Source: Chryseobacterium kimseyorum
GTDB lineage: Bacteria; Bacteroidota; Bacteroidia; Flavobacteriales; Weeksellaceae
Reading direction: 5' to 3'
DNA length: 64,000 bases
NCBI RefSeq assembly: GCF_025971945.1
Contig: NZ_JAPDHW010000003.1
Span: forward strand, 292,077 to 356,076
The position numbers and the translations under genes are program-made. A model generated the notes under the pieces. It was not told the DNA's origin. It saw nothing but the letters and a program-made list of their open reading frames with translations, and ran no database searches. Below, one piece after another: positions 53,057 to 62,684 of the stretch. Numbering within the stretch: position 1 is the stretch's first letter; each line of letters opens with the position of its first letter.

Positions 53057-53143
53057 CTGATGAAATTTTTAGTGTAAATTTTTGATGTTTCGAATCTATT
53101 TATAAACTCAAAATTGATACCGCCGACTATTCTATTTTAAAAC

Positions 53144-53177
53144 AAAAAAATATTCCCGGCCGAGACCGGGAATATTT
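53144..53177 (-). terminator. Terminator of the minus-strand SDR gene
   Basis: AAATATTCCCGG pairs with CCGGGAATATTT (12 bp) over 6 nt, and a T7 run follows on the minus strand. It ends transcription of the gene at 53259-54689. Confidence 0.85.
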
Positions 53178-53258
53178 GTAGTTCCTTTAACAGGTATTTT
53201 TTTTAATAGTTATTTCTTTAATTTCAATTTCTGTGCCAATTTTGTTTGGAATAATAAC

Positions 53259-54689
53259 TTATTTTGTATCCTCACTCAGTTTGCTGATCATTCCGTTAAA
53301 AATATACCCATGGAAAGGCAGGACTGCGTACCAGTATAGTCTGCCAAAAATCCCTACAGGTCGGAACGTTGCTTCCTGAATGAGTTTGCCATCAGTAATC
53401 TTAAATTCCAGCCACGCTTCACCCGGAACTTTCATTTCAGCAAAAAGAAGAAGTCGTTTTTCGTCCCTGCTCGCATACAGCACTCTCCAAAAATCAATAC
53501 TGTCTCCTGCATTGATTGATTTGGAATTTTTGCGCCCTCTTTTCAAACCTACGCCGCCAAAAAGTTTATCGATACTTCCGCGGAGACTCCACAGATAATT
53601 GGCGTGATACCAACCGTTTTTTCCTCCAATACCGAAAATCTTGTCGAGTGTCGCCTCTTCGTTTTTTATTTTTCTTGTTTTCTTATCTTTAAATACACCC
53701 ATAGTAGGAACTTCCAAAAAGTTCCACACATTCTTTGAATATTTGTAATTCCCAAAGGAATCATACCATGTAGAGGAAACATCATTCTGTTCAATCTTAT
53801 CAAAACTTAATCTTAAACTGTCCCGATACGGAAGCAAATCGATATTCAGTTTTTCGGCAAGATCATTCTTTTCTGCAACGACATTTACTTTCATGCTCTC
53901 GACCAGATTTTTCGCCAAAACGTACGAAGTAGAGGTAATAAAATACAACCAGTAAGAAGATATTTTTGGACTGAGAACGGGAACTGAAATGATTGTACGT
54001 TTTAATTTTCTTTCTTCTGCAAAGGTGAGCAGCATCTGTTTATAAGAAAGTACATCTGGACCTGCAATATCAAAATGCTTATTATAAGTAAACGTTTTTC
54101 CCATAACACCCATTAAAAATTCAATGACATTTCTAATGGCAATTGGCTGACAAAGGGTTTTTAACCACTTGGGAGCAACCATTACAGGTAGTTTTTCTAC
54201 AAGATCACGAATAATTTCAAACGACGCCGATCCGGAACCGATAATAATGCCTGCACGCAAAACAGTCAGAGCATAAGAATCTGACTGAAGTTCATCTTCA
54301 ACATCTTTTCTTGACTGTAAATGTTTTGAAAGTTGATCATCATTCACAATTCCCGTGAGATAAATCACCTGTTTACAGTTCGTTTTTTCGATTGTGGCAG
54401 CAAAATTTTTAGCGGAAATTTTTTCAGCTTTGCTAAAATCTGCGTTGGCAGACATCGAATGAATAAGGTAATATGCAATTTCTATATCATCATCTACAGG
54501 AGAAAGAGTCGTTGCATCATTGTAGTCATGCTCTATAACACTCAGTTGCTTCTCGTAATTTTGATAAGGCGATAGGTCAAAACGCTTTTTATCGCGTACA
54601 GAACAGATGACTTCATGGCCACCGTTCAGGAGTTGAATAAGGAGTCTTTTTCCGATGTAGCCTGTAGCGCCGGTAAGAAAAATTTTCAT
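53259..54689 (-). CDS. NAD(P)-binding SDR protein with DUF2867 domain
   Basis: A 476-residue protein. The N-terminal Rossmann fold has T-G-A-T-G-Y-I-G-K-R (residues 7-16) and V-I-Y-L-T-G-I near 108, of the atypical SDR type. The C-terminal half (about 330-470) is a DUF2867-like domain with I-D-F-W-R-V-L-Y and the late G-R-L-Y-W-Y-A-V-L-P-F-H. It may be a NAD(P)-dependent oxidoreductase; the substrate is unknown. It is a single gene. Confidence 0.85.
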   Translation of the reverse strand: MKIFLTGATGYIGKRLLIQLLNGGHEVICSVRDKKRFDLSPYQNYEKQLSVIEHDYNDATTLSPVDDDIEIAYYLIHSMSANADFSKAEKISAKNFAATIEKTNCKQVIYLTGIVNDDQLSKHLQSRKDVEDELQSDSYALTVLRAGIIIGSGSASFEIIRDLVEKLPVMVAPKWLKTLCQPIAIRNVIEFLMGVMGKTFTYNKHFDIAGPDVLSYKQMLLTFAEERKLKRTIISVPVLSPKISSYWLYFITSTSYVLAKNLVESMKVNVVAEKNDLAEKLNIDLLPYRDSLRLSFDKIEQNDVSSTWYDSFGNYKYSKNVWNFLEVPTMGVFKDKKTRKIKNEEATLDKIFGIGGKNGWYHANYLWSLRGSIDKLFGGVGLKRGRKNSKSINAGDSIDFWRVLYASRDEKRLLLFAEMKVPGEAWLEFKITDGKLIQEATFRPVGIFGRLYWYAVLPFHGYIFNGMISKLSEDTK

Positions 54690-54952
54690 GGATAAAATAT
54701 TTTGTGATAGGTGGTGATAAATTTTGCAGCTCTCTCATTTCTCTAATAAAGAAAAAAGGGAAGTGGTGACTGTACAATCAGTTACAAATCTGAGACCAAG
54801 AGAATTATTCGTGTGTGTTTAATGGCCAATGAGAAAATTCAGATTAGGTTATTTAAAAAATTTTTAAATCATCATCTTCTGTCTTTCTGATGATAATTAA
54901 ACCAAACGATTGCACGAAATTAAAATGGTATTATAATCGTATGGTTTTTTGT

Positions 54953-55495
54953 ATGAAAAATTATAAGAAGAACAAATATCCTGTCACTGATGTGCGGAAA
55001 TTCCTAGAACCTACACCAACCGTTCTGGTAACTTCTGCATATAAGAAAGAAAAAAACATCATGACGATGGGATGGTATACCATTATGGAATTTTCACCTT
55101 CACTGATTGGATGTGTGATTTCCAGCGGTAACCACAGCTTTAATCTCATCAGAAAAAGTAAAGAATGTGTGATTAATATCCCGACTTTGGAATTGATGAA
55201 TACAGTTGTTGCTATCGGAAACTGTAGTGGTTCTGAAATTGATAAGTTTGAAAAATTTGATATGGCTGTGCTAGATGGAGAATTTGTAAAAGCACCTCTG
55301 CTTAAAAACTGCTATGCAAGTTTTGAATGCAGACTTTATGATAATAAACTCGTGAAAGATTACACCTTTTTCATATTTGAAATTGTAAGAGCCCATGTCG
55401 CTTCAAAACCCAAGTATCCCAAGACGATCCAGTACCGGGGTGACAGTCATTTTCTGGAATCGGGGAGAAATTTTATGATTTCTTCTGCAAAATGA
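54953..55495 (+). CDS. Flavin reductase-like FMN-binding protein
   Basis: From ATG 54953 the product has 180 residues of the split-barrel flavin reductase family: V-L-V-T-S-A near residue 22, M-T-M-G-W-Y near 35, S-L-I-G-C-V-I-S-S-G-N-H-S-F near 46. It binds FMN. The upstream frame from 54890 adds 21 unlikely residues. It is separate from other redox genes. Confidence 0.82.
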   Translation: MKNYKKNKYPVTDVRKFLEPTPTVLVTSAYKKEKNIMTMGWYTIMEFSPSLIGCVISSGNHSFNLIRKSKECVINIPTLELMNTVVAIGNCSGSEIDKFEKFDMAVLDGEFVKAPLLKNCYASFECRLYDNKLVKDYTFFIFEIVRAHVASKPKYPKTIQYRGDSHFLESGRNFMISSAK

Positions 55496-55727
55496 AAAAA
55501 AATTAATAATCTCACATGGTATTTGAATTATGTTTGGCATATAATTTTCTATAAGACAAAATATCTAATAATTTTTAAAATAGGATAGAGGTTCAAATTC
55601 TTATTTTTTTTAGAAACAAGAATACTGTTAAGGCGTTAATATCTTTTAATCATATGTTAATCCGCTTTTTAAATGATTTATTGGTTACAATCAGGAGATG
55701 GAATTATGATGTTTTTAAATATGCCTT

Positions 55728-56087
55728 ATGAAAACAAAATTCGAAAAAAAGTATACAGACCAGGAACTGTGTCTTTTAATTCAACAGAAAAATAAAGCAG
55801 GCTTTGATAAACTATACGATCAATACAGCTATATGGTTTATGGATTGGCTTCTAAGACCATACGTTCAAAAGAATGTGCTGAAGAGATTGCTGAGCTGAC
55901 TTTCTTAAATATTTGGAATTCTATTCATGTTTTTCAAAATCAAAAAAAGAATTTATGTCTCTGGATCGTTTCAGTACTTATAAGTACGGCTAAAGACTAT
56001 TTAGAATCAAAGAATATTAAATATATAATCAACACCGATAATTTTCCCGATTTTGCCTTTGATATTCTTGAAGAGGAAGCATGTTAA
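55728..56087 (+). CDS. ECF sigma-like protein with only the sigma2 region
   Basis: A 119-residue protein whose first 95 residues match sigma2 of ECF sigma factors (D-Q-E-L-C-L-L-I-Q-Q-K, F-D-K-L-Y-D-Q-Y-S-Y-M-V-Y-G-L-A, A-E-E-I-A-E-L-T-F-L-N-I-W, L-W-I-V-S-V-L-I-S-T-A-K-D-Y-L). Sigma4, needed to bind the -35 region, is absent, and the DNA after TAA shows no frame that could supply it. It may be a remnant, an anti-sigma-type decoy, or work with a partner protein. Confidence 0.75.
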   Translation: MKTKFEKKYTDQELCLLIQQKNKAGFDKLYDQYSYMVYGLASKTIRSKECAEEIAELTFLNIWNSIHVFQNQKKNLCLWIVSVLISTAKDYLESKNIKYIINTDNFPDFAFDILEEEAC

Positions 56088-56435
56088 TTTTTTACAGTTT
56101 AATAAATATTACCAATATTTAATTTCCCATTACCTTCTTTCTACAATTTCTCAAATTTCTTCTATGCATTTTAAGTTAAAAGTGAAATACATTTATTGCT
56201 TACACTATCGCTCGTTCCCAAACCCATAACATTTTATTGCAAATCTATTCGTAATGTCTCCTGTTACGACGTAATGCAACCAATAGAACAAAGTAACCAA
56301 ATTAAAAAGACTTTTTAATTTTTGCTAAATATTTCTGCACATCAACAGGAAAAAAACGTGTTTGCGAGATTGAGTTATATGTGTAGATTAAAATTTAAAA
56401 CATTGGCAATTAAATTACTGAAGTCCTAGCGTTTT

Positions 56436-56449
56436 GGCAGACAAATTGT
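56436..56449 (+). promoter_or_regulatory. -24/-12-like element (weak)
   Basis: TTTTGGCAG-ACAAA-TTGT has the same form as the element at 33973 (GGCAG-N5-TTGT). It ends 59 nt before the ATG of the DUF4142 gene. The other 340 nt of the gap from 56088 show two CGTAATG copies at 56253 and 56270, but no gene. Confidence 0.35.
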
Positions 56450-56508
56450 TACAGCTAGTGCAGAGTATTAAAAATTCTACTCTGAACTAAACCAAATCAA
56501 TATAATTT

Positions 56509-57129
56509 ATGAAAAATTCAATTCTAACTCTGTTGGCAGTTGCTGCAATGGTAGCCTGCAACAAAAAAGAAAGTACGGCAGTTAATAATTCGGGAGATTC
56601 TACCACCGATATGTCGATGCCCGCAGATTCTCCAATGACCCTTAACGATTCTGCATCTGTAGCTGATCCTAATGCAGCAACAACTACCACCACTTTAAGT
56701 GATCAGGACAAAACGTTTGCTGATGCAGCTGCGAGAGGCGGAATGATGGAAGTGATGATGGGGCAACTTGCCGCAACTACTTCTACCAACGCAACGGTAA
56801 AAGCTTTAGGAGAAATGATGGCTAAAGATCATGGTAAAGCTAATGACGAGCTTAAGAAATGGGCTACAGCAACAGGTTATACTTTACCAACAAGCCTGAA
56901 TGCTGAGCAGCAGAAAATGCATGACGATCTTAAAGCTAAAAAAGGTGCTGATTTTGACCGTGCATATACCGACTTAATGGTTACCGACCATAAAAAAGAC
57001 ATTGCAGAATTCAAAAAAGAAGCTTCAGGAGGTTCAGAAGTGTCACTGAAAGGTTTCGCCAGCAAAACTCTTCCTACCTTAGAGCATCATTTGATGGAAT
57101 CGGAAAAAGCGAAAGCAGCAGTAAAATAA
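56509..57129 (+). CDS. DUF4142 lipoprotein
   Basis: A 206-residue protein: short signal and lipobox (A-A-M-V-A-C-N, Cys17), a Thr/Ser/Ala linker, and a C-terminal helical DUF4142 domain (about 70-205: F-A-D-A-A-A-R-G-G-M-M-E-V-M-M-G, M-A-K-D-H-G-K-A, M-V-T-D-H-K-K-D) with the repeated His-x-x-x pattern of ferritin-like bundles. It is exported and lipid-anchored. The function is unknown; such genes are often stress-related. Confidence 0.9.
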   Translation: MKNSILTLLAVAAMVACNKKESTAVNNSGDSTTDMSMPADSPMTLNDSASVADPNAATTTTTLSDQDKTFADAAARGGMMEVMMGQLAATTSTNATVKALGEMMAKDHGKANDELKKWATATGYTLPTSLNAEQQKMHDDLKAKKGADFDRAYTDLMVTDHKKDIAEFKKEASGGSEVSLKGFASKTLPTLEHHLMESEKAKAAVK

Positions 57130-57156
57130 TTAGATAGACTTAAATATTACCGATCA

Positions 57157-57187
57157 ATAGCACATCTCAGGGTGTGCTATTTTTTTA
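57157..57187 (+). terminator. Terminator after the DUF4142 gene
   Basis: ATAGCACA and TGTGCTAT flank an 8-nt loop and are followed by seven T. Confidence 0.9.
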
Positions 57188-57316
57188 TGTAATTTACGCC
57201 AATTCTTTCTTGTGAATCATTCTTTTTATATTGTGTGTTGAAGGCCACAAGTATTTAAGAGCCCAAGCAATCCCATTTTTAAGATCAACATTTAAAAATG
57301 TAAGTACCAGATCCAA

Positions 57317-57454
57317 ATGACAATTTTGAAAAATTATATACTGTCAAACTTTATTGTAGGAGATAACAATTCTATGATTGATAAGCTTATCGGCGAAAAT
57401 ATTATGGATGTAAACTTTATTGAAATTAAATTTAAAGAAAATTTCGCTTTTTGA
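57317..57454 (+). CDS. Possible 45-residue peptide
   Basis: ATG 57317 opens a 45-codon frame with codon usage like a gene (M-T-I-L-K-N-Y-I-L-S-N-F, later I-D-K-L-I-G-E-N-I). It ends two bases before the stop of the minus-strand SemiSWEET gene. No homology or promoter. The rest of the 326-nt gap is empty. Confidence 0.2.
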   Translation: MTILKNYILSNFIVGDNNSMIDKLIGENIMDVNFIEIKFKENFAF

Positions 57455-57455
57455 T

Positions 57456-57719
57456 TTAAAGTGCCGTAAAAAATGCAAAAAGACCAAATAGTATACCCGG
57501 AGAATTGGCGATAATGATAGGCAGGTCTCTTTTTGGTTTTTTAAGTACGCCATAGATCACCCATAGCATACAATTTATAGCCGCAACGAGTGGCTGAAGC
57601 CAGTCACCTTTTTGTCCGTCCAGATTACTGCTGATTTGCGGGATGTAAGAAACATACATGGCCATCGATGTAATGGTAGCTACAATACCCAATATTCTGA
57701 AAAATTTATCGTTATCCAT
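57456..57719 (-). CDS. SemiSWEET-type transporter
   Basis: An 87-residue, three-helix membrane protein with the PQ motif in V-S-Y-I-P-Q-I-S and the W-V-I-Y-G segment, and N-x-P in helix 3 (A-N-S-P-G-I-L-F-G). It is the second half-SWEET protein of the window. The two are only distantly alike, so they probably carry different substrates. Confidence 0.88.
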   Translation of the reverse strand: MDNDKFFRILGIVATITSMAMYVSYIPQISSNLDGQKGDWLQPLVAAINCMLWVIYGVLKKPKRDLPIIIANSPGILFGLFAFFTAL

Positions 57720-57841
57720 TACTTGTCATTTATATTAAAGTATAAGTGAGAGTTATTTACAAGTAACGTGCCCCAAAATGAATAAAGGTTAATTTTTAAT
57801 ATAAAGCTTCAATTAAATCAAAGCTCTGAATATTATAAAAT

Positions 57842-59002
57842 CTAAAACACTTGGGTAAGTTCTTCTGTCAGGAGCTCAACCTGAACAGGTCGTTGCTTTT
57901 TATCAACATCCAAGCGGTTATAAATGCCGGTTTTTACAATAACCATATTTTTTTCTGGGATCATAATGATCAGCTGACCAAGAAATCCATAGAAAAAGCG
58001 ATATTTCAGAGCACTGTCATCATTTGCCCAGACGGTATAGCAGAAGGCATCATTTACTTCTGTAGGACTAAGAAGTTTGCCACAATATCCTTTGCTGATA
58101 AGTTGTTTACCGTTCCATTTTCCGCCCTGTAATATTAGCTGTCCAATTTTTGCAAAATCTCTGGAAGTGGCATGAATGCAACAAAAAGCTTTTTCCAAAC
58201 CTTTCTCATCAGTGCTCCATTTGGCAGAAAATTCCATTTCTAATGGTTTCCAAAGTTTCTCCGAAAGATAGTCTGCCAGATTTTTTCCAGTAACCTTTTT
58301 TAATGCAAGGCCAAGAAGCTGGGCAGCCACGCTTTGGTACTCGTATTTTTCTCCGGGCATTTCTTTTACCTCGACTTCGAAAGCCTGTGCAGCAAGATCA
58401 TCAATAAAATACTGTTTAGAATTGGGTGCAAACGGATGGTGGTATTCTTCTTTCCAGTCGAGACCGGCCTGCATGGTCATCAGATGGCGAAAGGTGAGAA
58501 ATTGCCCGTACTGACTTTTTTTATATACAGGATATACCGATGAAATTAACTCATCTTCAGACTCGAGATAACCGTCATCAATGGCGCATCCCACTAAAAT
58601 GGAAAGAATACCTTTAGCCATAGAAAAGGAATTTAATAAAGAAGAAGAATTATGATCTTTCCAGTATTCTTCGTGAACTATCTTACGGTTCCGAATAACG
58701 ATAAGCGATGAAGCACGTGTTTTTGCCAAATCTGCTAACACAGTTTCAGGTAAAGTATTGATATTGTATTCAGAATCTTTTTCCCATTGTCTGGGATTCA
58801 AATTAGCTACGGTACGGGAAGGAAATTTTTCTTCATCATCAGTTGAAGGCGCCAGTGGTCCTTTTTTTAAATTAACTGCGACGGCTTTAAAAATATATCC
58901 GTACCCTGAAAGGTAAATTGCAGCCACGACCGCTGAAGTTCCCGCTAAAAAAGCAGCCAATACTTTTTTCATATTTAAAAGGTCTGATTTATTTTCAGGC
59001 AT
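57842..59002 (-). CDS. Membrane-anchored serine hydrolase (beta-lactamase family)
   Basis: A 386-residue protein with an N-terminal hydrophobic anchor (about 13-30) followed by the class C-like serine hydrolase fold. The nucleophile motif is S-M-A-K (about residue 128), the Tyr motif Y-Q-S (about 200), and a late Y-G-F-L-G-Q in place of K-T-G. It may act on peptides or esters in the periplasm. Not necessarily a beta-lactamase. Confidence 0.85.
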   Translation of the reverse strand: MPENKSDLLNMKKVLAAFLAGTSAVVAAIYLSGYGYIFKAVAVNLKKGPLAPSTDDEEKFPSRTVANLNPRQWEKDSEYNINTLPETVLADLAKTRASSLIVIRNRKIVHEEYWKDHNSSSLLNSFSMAKGILSILVGCAIDDGYLESEDELISSVYPVYKKSQYGQFLTFRHLMTMQAGLDWKEEYHHPFAPNSKQYFIDDLAAQAFEVEVKEMPGEKYEYQSVAAQLLGLALKKVTGKNLADYLSEKLWKPLEMEFSAKWSTDEKGLEKAFCCIHATSRDFAKIGQLILQGGKWNGKQLISKGYCGKLLSPTEVNDAFCYTVWANDDSALKYRFFYGFLGQLIIMIPEKNMVIVKTGIYNRLDVDKKQRPVQVELLTEELTQVF

Positions 59003-59015
59003 TTAGCAAAAATAA

Positions 59016-59049
59016 AAAATCCTGAACATTAATATCATGTCAGGATTTT
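59016..59049 (-). terminator. Terminator after map
   Basis: AAAATCCTGA pairs with TCAGGATTTT, with an inner ACAT/ATGT pairing, 44 nt beyond the stop of map on the minus strand. Confidence 0.75.
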
Positions 59050-59092
59050 AAATAAATTTATTTTTTTTAAACTTGCTAAAGTAATGCTTATA

Positions 59093-59857
59093 TCAATTCC
59101 ATACTCCGTTCATTTCTGTTAAAATGACAGGTTTTCCATCGGTGATAAGAATAGTGTGTTCGTGCTGAGCCATAAATCCTCCTTTGTCACCAACCATCGT
59201 CCAGCCATCATTAAGTTCTACAGCATATGAGGAGGTTGTGGTAATAAAAGTTTCAATAGCTACCACAGAATTTTTTTTGAATCTTCTCTGGTCAAACCGG
59301 TTTCTGTAATTCAAAAGTTCTTCGGGCTGCTCATGAAGGCTTCTTCCTATACCGTGACCGCCGAGATTTTTTATAACTTTATAACCTTTCTTTTTAGCCT
59401 CGGTTTCCATAAGATAACCGATGTCGGCTATTTTCACTCCGCCTTTAATTGAATGAATAGCTTTTTTTAAAATTTCCTTTGAGGCATCAACTAATTTCTG
59501 ATGTTGATGAATGTCTTCACCGATTACAAAAGAGTTTCCGTTATCAGACCAAAAGCCGTCAAGCTCTGCAGAAACATCAATGTTAATTAAATCGCCTTCT
59601 TTTAAAACCGTTTTGTCTGAAGGTATTCCATGGCAAAATTCATTATTAACGCTGATGCAGGCACAGCCAGGAAACTGATAGGTTTCAAGCGGTGCCGATT
59701 TTGCTCCATAGCTTTTTAAAATAGCCGCTCCGAAATCATCCAGCTCTTTTGTGGTAATGCCAGGCTTCACAAAAGCTTTCATTTCTTTCAGTGTGTAAGC
59801 GACAACATCACTCACATTTTTCATTCCGATAAGTTCTGATTCTTTTGTTATTGACAT
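59093..59857 (-). CDS. map: Methionine aminopeptidase, type I
   Basis: A 254-residue pita-bread metallopeptidase: H-G-I-P-S-D with the substrate His, the metal ligands Asp in I-N-I-D-V and F-W-S-D-N-G, His in G-H-G-I-G, Glu in V-A-I-E-T-F, and the final Q-H-E-H-T. It removes the initiator Met from new proteins in the cytoplasm. The housekeeping map normally lies in the ribosomal-protein spc operon, so this lone copy may be a second gene. Confidence 0.93.
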   Translation of the reverse strand: MSITKESELIGMKNVSDVVAYTLKEMKAFVKPGITTKELDDFGAAILKSYGAKSAPLETYQFPGCACISVNNEFCHGIPSDKTVLKEGDLINIDVSAELDGFWSDNGNSFVIGEDIHQHQKLVDASKEILKKAIHSIKGGVKIADIGYLMETEAKKKGYKVIKNLGGHGIGRSLHEQPEELLNYRNRFDQRRFKKNSVVAIETFITTTSSYAVELNDGWTMVGDKGGFMAQHEHTILITDGKPVILTEMNGVWN

Positions 59858-59881
59858 ATTAATATTTTAGGTTGTAATCAA

Positions 59882-60241
59882 TCAGTTAAGATCATAGTTG
59901 GAAATGACCATTCTCAAAATAAAATGTACATACTCCTGATCAGCTTCTTTTCTGTTCAGCAGCTTATTTCTGTAATCGTATGAATTTAGAGTACGGGTCA
60001 GTTTCTCGTAAGATTCAAAATCTTCACCTTTAATTCTGATTCTTAGATGACCATCTTTTCTTTTGATAATTTCATCGTTGAGCGTTCTTACTTTAAACAG
60101 AACTTCACAAAGTTTTGGGTTAGAATTCATTTTCCCCATGTATCTTTCAACGATATTAATCTTGAACGAGTCGAATACGATGGTATTAAAAACAATCTTA
60201 GAGCCAGGCTCCTGCGTATTGAGTTCAAGTTTATAATTCAT
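59882..60241 (-). CDS. Hypothetical protein
   Basis: From ATG 60241 the product has 119 residues, soluble and charged, with strands (S-K-I-V-F-N-T-I-V-F-D-S-F-K-I) and a helical end. The open frame reaches 60322, but a good promoter at 60286-60257 lies inside that extension, so the shorter start is correct. It precedes map by 24 nt and is probably in the same operon. Not recognised. Confidence 0.6.
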   Translation of the reverse strand: MNYKLELNTQEPGSKIVFNTIVFDSFKINIVERYMGKMNSNPKLCEVLFKVRTLNDEIIKRKDGHLRIRIKGEDFESYEKLTRTLNSYDYRNKLLNRKEADQEYVHFILRMVISNYDLN

Positions 60242-60256
60242 TTCTTTAAATTTTAA

Positions 60257-60286
60257 CAAATTTAAGCAGAATATAAAAACATTCAA
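60257..60286 (-). promoter_or_regulatory. Promoter of the 59882 gene and map
   Basis: On the minus strand TTG (60286-60284), exactly 19 nt, TAAATTTG (60264-60257). A perfect match to the Bacteroidota primary promoter; it also sets the gene start at 60241. Confidence 0.75.
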
Positions 60287-60474
60287 AATAATTAGCCTGC
60301 AATGATTAATATATATTTTCATTTCTAAATAATGTGAATTTTTTTCTGAATATATAATGTTGATTTGTTGGATGTTAAATCCTTAATATTGAAATTAACT
60401 AAATTTAACACATCGTCAATGTAACAAATATTCCCCTGCAGGTGTCTTATGGGTAGAAAAAAACTTTCCTTTAA

Positions 60475-62631
60475 ATGAAAACCATTTTAGCACCAATTGC
60501 TTTATTAATAGGTACTCTGGCTATTGCTCAAACTGCAAAAGACACCACGCAAGCAAAAGAAAAAAACATTGAAGCTGTTACTTTAACCTATAAAAAACCA
60601 ACCGTTGAATCTAAAGTTGACCGCACGGTCTTCAATGTCGCAAATTCTTCCATTCTTGCCGGAAATACAACTTGGGATGTTTTGAGAATGACTCCTTTGC
60701 TGAGTGTAGACAACAATGATGCTCTGAAAGCAGAAGGTGAATCTGTAACCGTATATATCAACGACCGAAAATCTATTTTTACGGGTAAAGAGCTGAAAGA
60801 ATATCTGCAGACGATTCCTGCAGACAATCTTATGAAAATTGAGGTGATTACAAGTCCGTCTTCAAGATATGAGGCCACGGGTTCTGTCATCAATATTGTT
60901 TTGAAAAAGCGTGATGATGAAGGAATGAAAGGGAGTATAACTTTTAATAACAGACAGAATACTCAAAATTCTCAGTACACGAATTTCAATTTAAATTATC
61001 ATAAGAAAAAATTTACTCAGACATTAGTAGGAAGCTACAGCGACAATACTTTTGTGCAGAAAAACTCGTTTCTCAATACGATTTACGAAAATAATGTAGT
61101 GACGGAAGGAAATACCAACAGTATATATAAAGGTAAGAATCCTTCACTGTCATCAACATCAGAGTTTGAGATCAATGATAAAAATACAGTCGGAGTCATC
61201 GTAGAATTATATCAGGGTAAAAGAAATAATTCGTCTGAAGCAGAAGCGTTGCGTCAGGTGAATGGTGTTTTCGACCAGTCTTACGATCAGAACCAAAATT
61301 CATCTTCACTCAGTCGTAATTTGGGAACCAATGTTTTCTATAAATATTATGACAAAGAAAAGAACAGAATTTTAGATATTAATCTGGGGACGAACTACGA
61401 TGGAGAATCTGATCACAATTATTTTATTAAAAATACAGTTTCAAGTGTTAATCCGCCTGCCATTAATGAAATTGGTGTTCTTTCGGATATTGAAAACAGA
61501 AATTACTATCTAAAAATTGACTACACGCAACCGCTGGGCAAAAACGGTGGAAATCTAGAAGTGGGAGGGAAGATGGATTTTAATAATAATGTAATCCCAA
61601 ATGATCTTTATGGAAATCAGTTAGATGGTCTCAGCACGAAAGATATCTTTCATTATGAAGATAATATCAACTCATTGTATGCCAATTATTCGAAGACCTT
61701 TTTTAAAAAATTAGAAACCAGATTCGGTATCAGATACGAACATATTGACTATAAAATCCGCCAGGATATTGCAGGAACTTCACGCAGAGATTCTTACGGA
61801 ACTTTTTTACCCAATATTTTGCTTAAATATTCGTTTTCCGAAAAATATGATCTAAGTTTAACGTACAACAGGAATCTTTGGAGACCTTGGTACGCTGAAT
61901 TCAATCCTTTTATGCAGCCTACGAATGATGGTTTTTATACCCGCGGAAATATGGACCTTCTCCCAAATCCGAGCGACAGACTGTATATGAAGTTGGGATT
62001 TTTAAAGAAATATTTTCTTTCGGCGAGATATATGTATACCAATCAGGATTATTGGACCGCTTATTTGACGGAAGGTGATAAAATCATTTCTCAGGAAACT
62101 AATTTTACAGGTAAAGTGCACAAATATTATCTTTTCGCAAATACCAATCAGTCTTTTTTGAAAAACAAACTGAATGTGAATCTCGGTTTTGGCTGGAATT
62201 ATCTCGATAACAGTGACTTCAATACAAGAAATCAACTGGAAGGTGCGGCAAACTACCTGAGTTATTGGTCAGGATCTACTAATGTATCTTATACCAATTT
62301 GTTTAATAAAAACATTAATCTGAGTGCATGGGTAGAAATATCTAATCAAAATAACGGAAATTCCTACGCCAACAGAACCAATGTTTTTCACAATATATCG
62401 GCGACAAAGATCTTCCCCAAAACAAAAATGGAGCTCAGTTTACAGCTTATGAATATCTTTGGCAGACCGAATTTTGACTCAACTACATTCAGTCAAATCG
62501 GAACTTTCAGAAATTCTACCAAATCCGACTGGTATGGTTTTTCCTTAACATTTGTAAAACGCTTCGGAAACCAAAAGGTGAAAGAAAATACAAAAACCGA
62601 TGTTGAGAAAAACAGCGGTGGTGAAAAATAA
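60475..62631 (+). CDS. TonB-plug outer membrane beta-barrel protein
   Basis: A 718-residue protein: signal peptide (ending A-I-A-Q), a plug domain (about 55-160: V-F-N-V, W-D-V-L-R-M-T-P-L-L, V-Y-I-N-D-R-K, I-P-A-D-N-L-M-K-I-E-V-I-T-S-P-S-S-R-Y-E-A) and a barrel (about 165-705) of the OMP_b-brl_3 type. There is no clear N-terminal CarboxypepD repeat or SusD partner nearby, so the ligand is unknown. A terminator follows. Confidence 0.92.
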   Translation: MKTILAPIALLIGTLAIAQTAKDTTQAKEKNIEAVTLTYKKPTVESKVDRTVFNVANSSILAGNTTWDVLRMTPLLSVDNNDALKAEGESVTVYINDRKSIFTGKELKEYLQTIPADNLMKIEVITSPSSRYEATGSVINIVLKKRDDEGMKGSITFNNRQNTQNSQYTNFNLNYHKKKFTQTLVGSYSDNTFVQKNSFLNTIYENNVVTEGNTNSIYKGKNPSLSSTSEFEINDKNTVGVIVELYQGKRNNSSEAEALRQVNGVFDQSYDQNQNSSSLSRNLGTNVFYKYYDKEKNRILDINLGTNYDGESDHNYFIKNTVSSVNPPAINEIGVLSDIENRNYYLKIDYTQPLGKNGGNLEVGGKMDFNNNVIPNDLYGNQLDGLSTKDIFHYEDNINSLYANYSKTFFKKLETRFGIRYEHIDYKIRQDIAGTSRRDSYGTFLPNILLKYSFSEKYDLSLTYNRNLWRPWYAEFNPFMQPTNDGFYTRGNMDLLPNPSDRLYMKLGFLKKYFLSARYMYTNQDYWTAYLTEGDKIISQETNFTGKVHKYYLFANTNQSFLKNKLNVNLGFGWNYLDNSDFNTRNQLEGAANYLSYWSGSTNVSYTNLFNKNINLSAWVEISNQNNGNSYANRTNVFHNISATKIFPKTKMELSLQLMNIFGRPNFDSTTFSQIGTFRNSTKSDWYGFSLTFVKRFGNQKVKENTKTDVEKNSGGEK

Positions 62632-62645
62632 TTTTTTTATATAAT

Positions 62646-62684
62646 AAAGACGGGTAGTGATCAATTCATTATCCGTCTTTTTTC
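62646..62684 (+). terminator. Terminator after the barrel gene
   Basis: AAAGACGG pairs with CCGTCTTT around an inner TAGTGA/TTCATT stem, then T-rich DNA. From here to 63090 (400 nt) I see no gene or structure. Confidence 0.75.

Noticed and set aside
55536..55549. Sigma54 site before the ECF-like gene (GGCAT-N5-TTTC)
   Set aside because: The -12 GC is absent and the distance to the gene is long.
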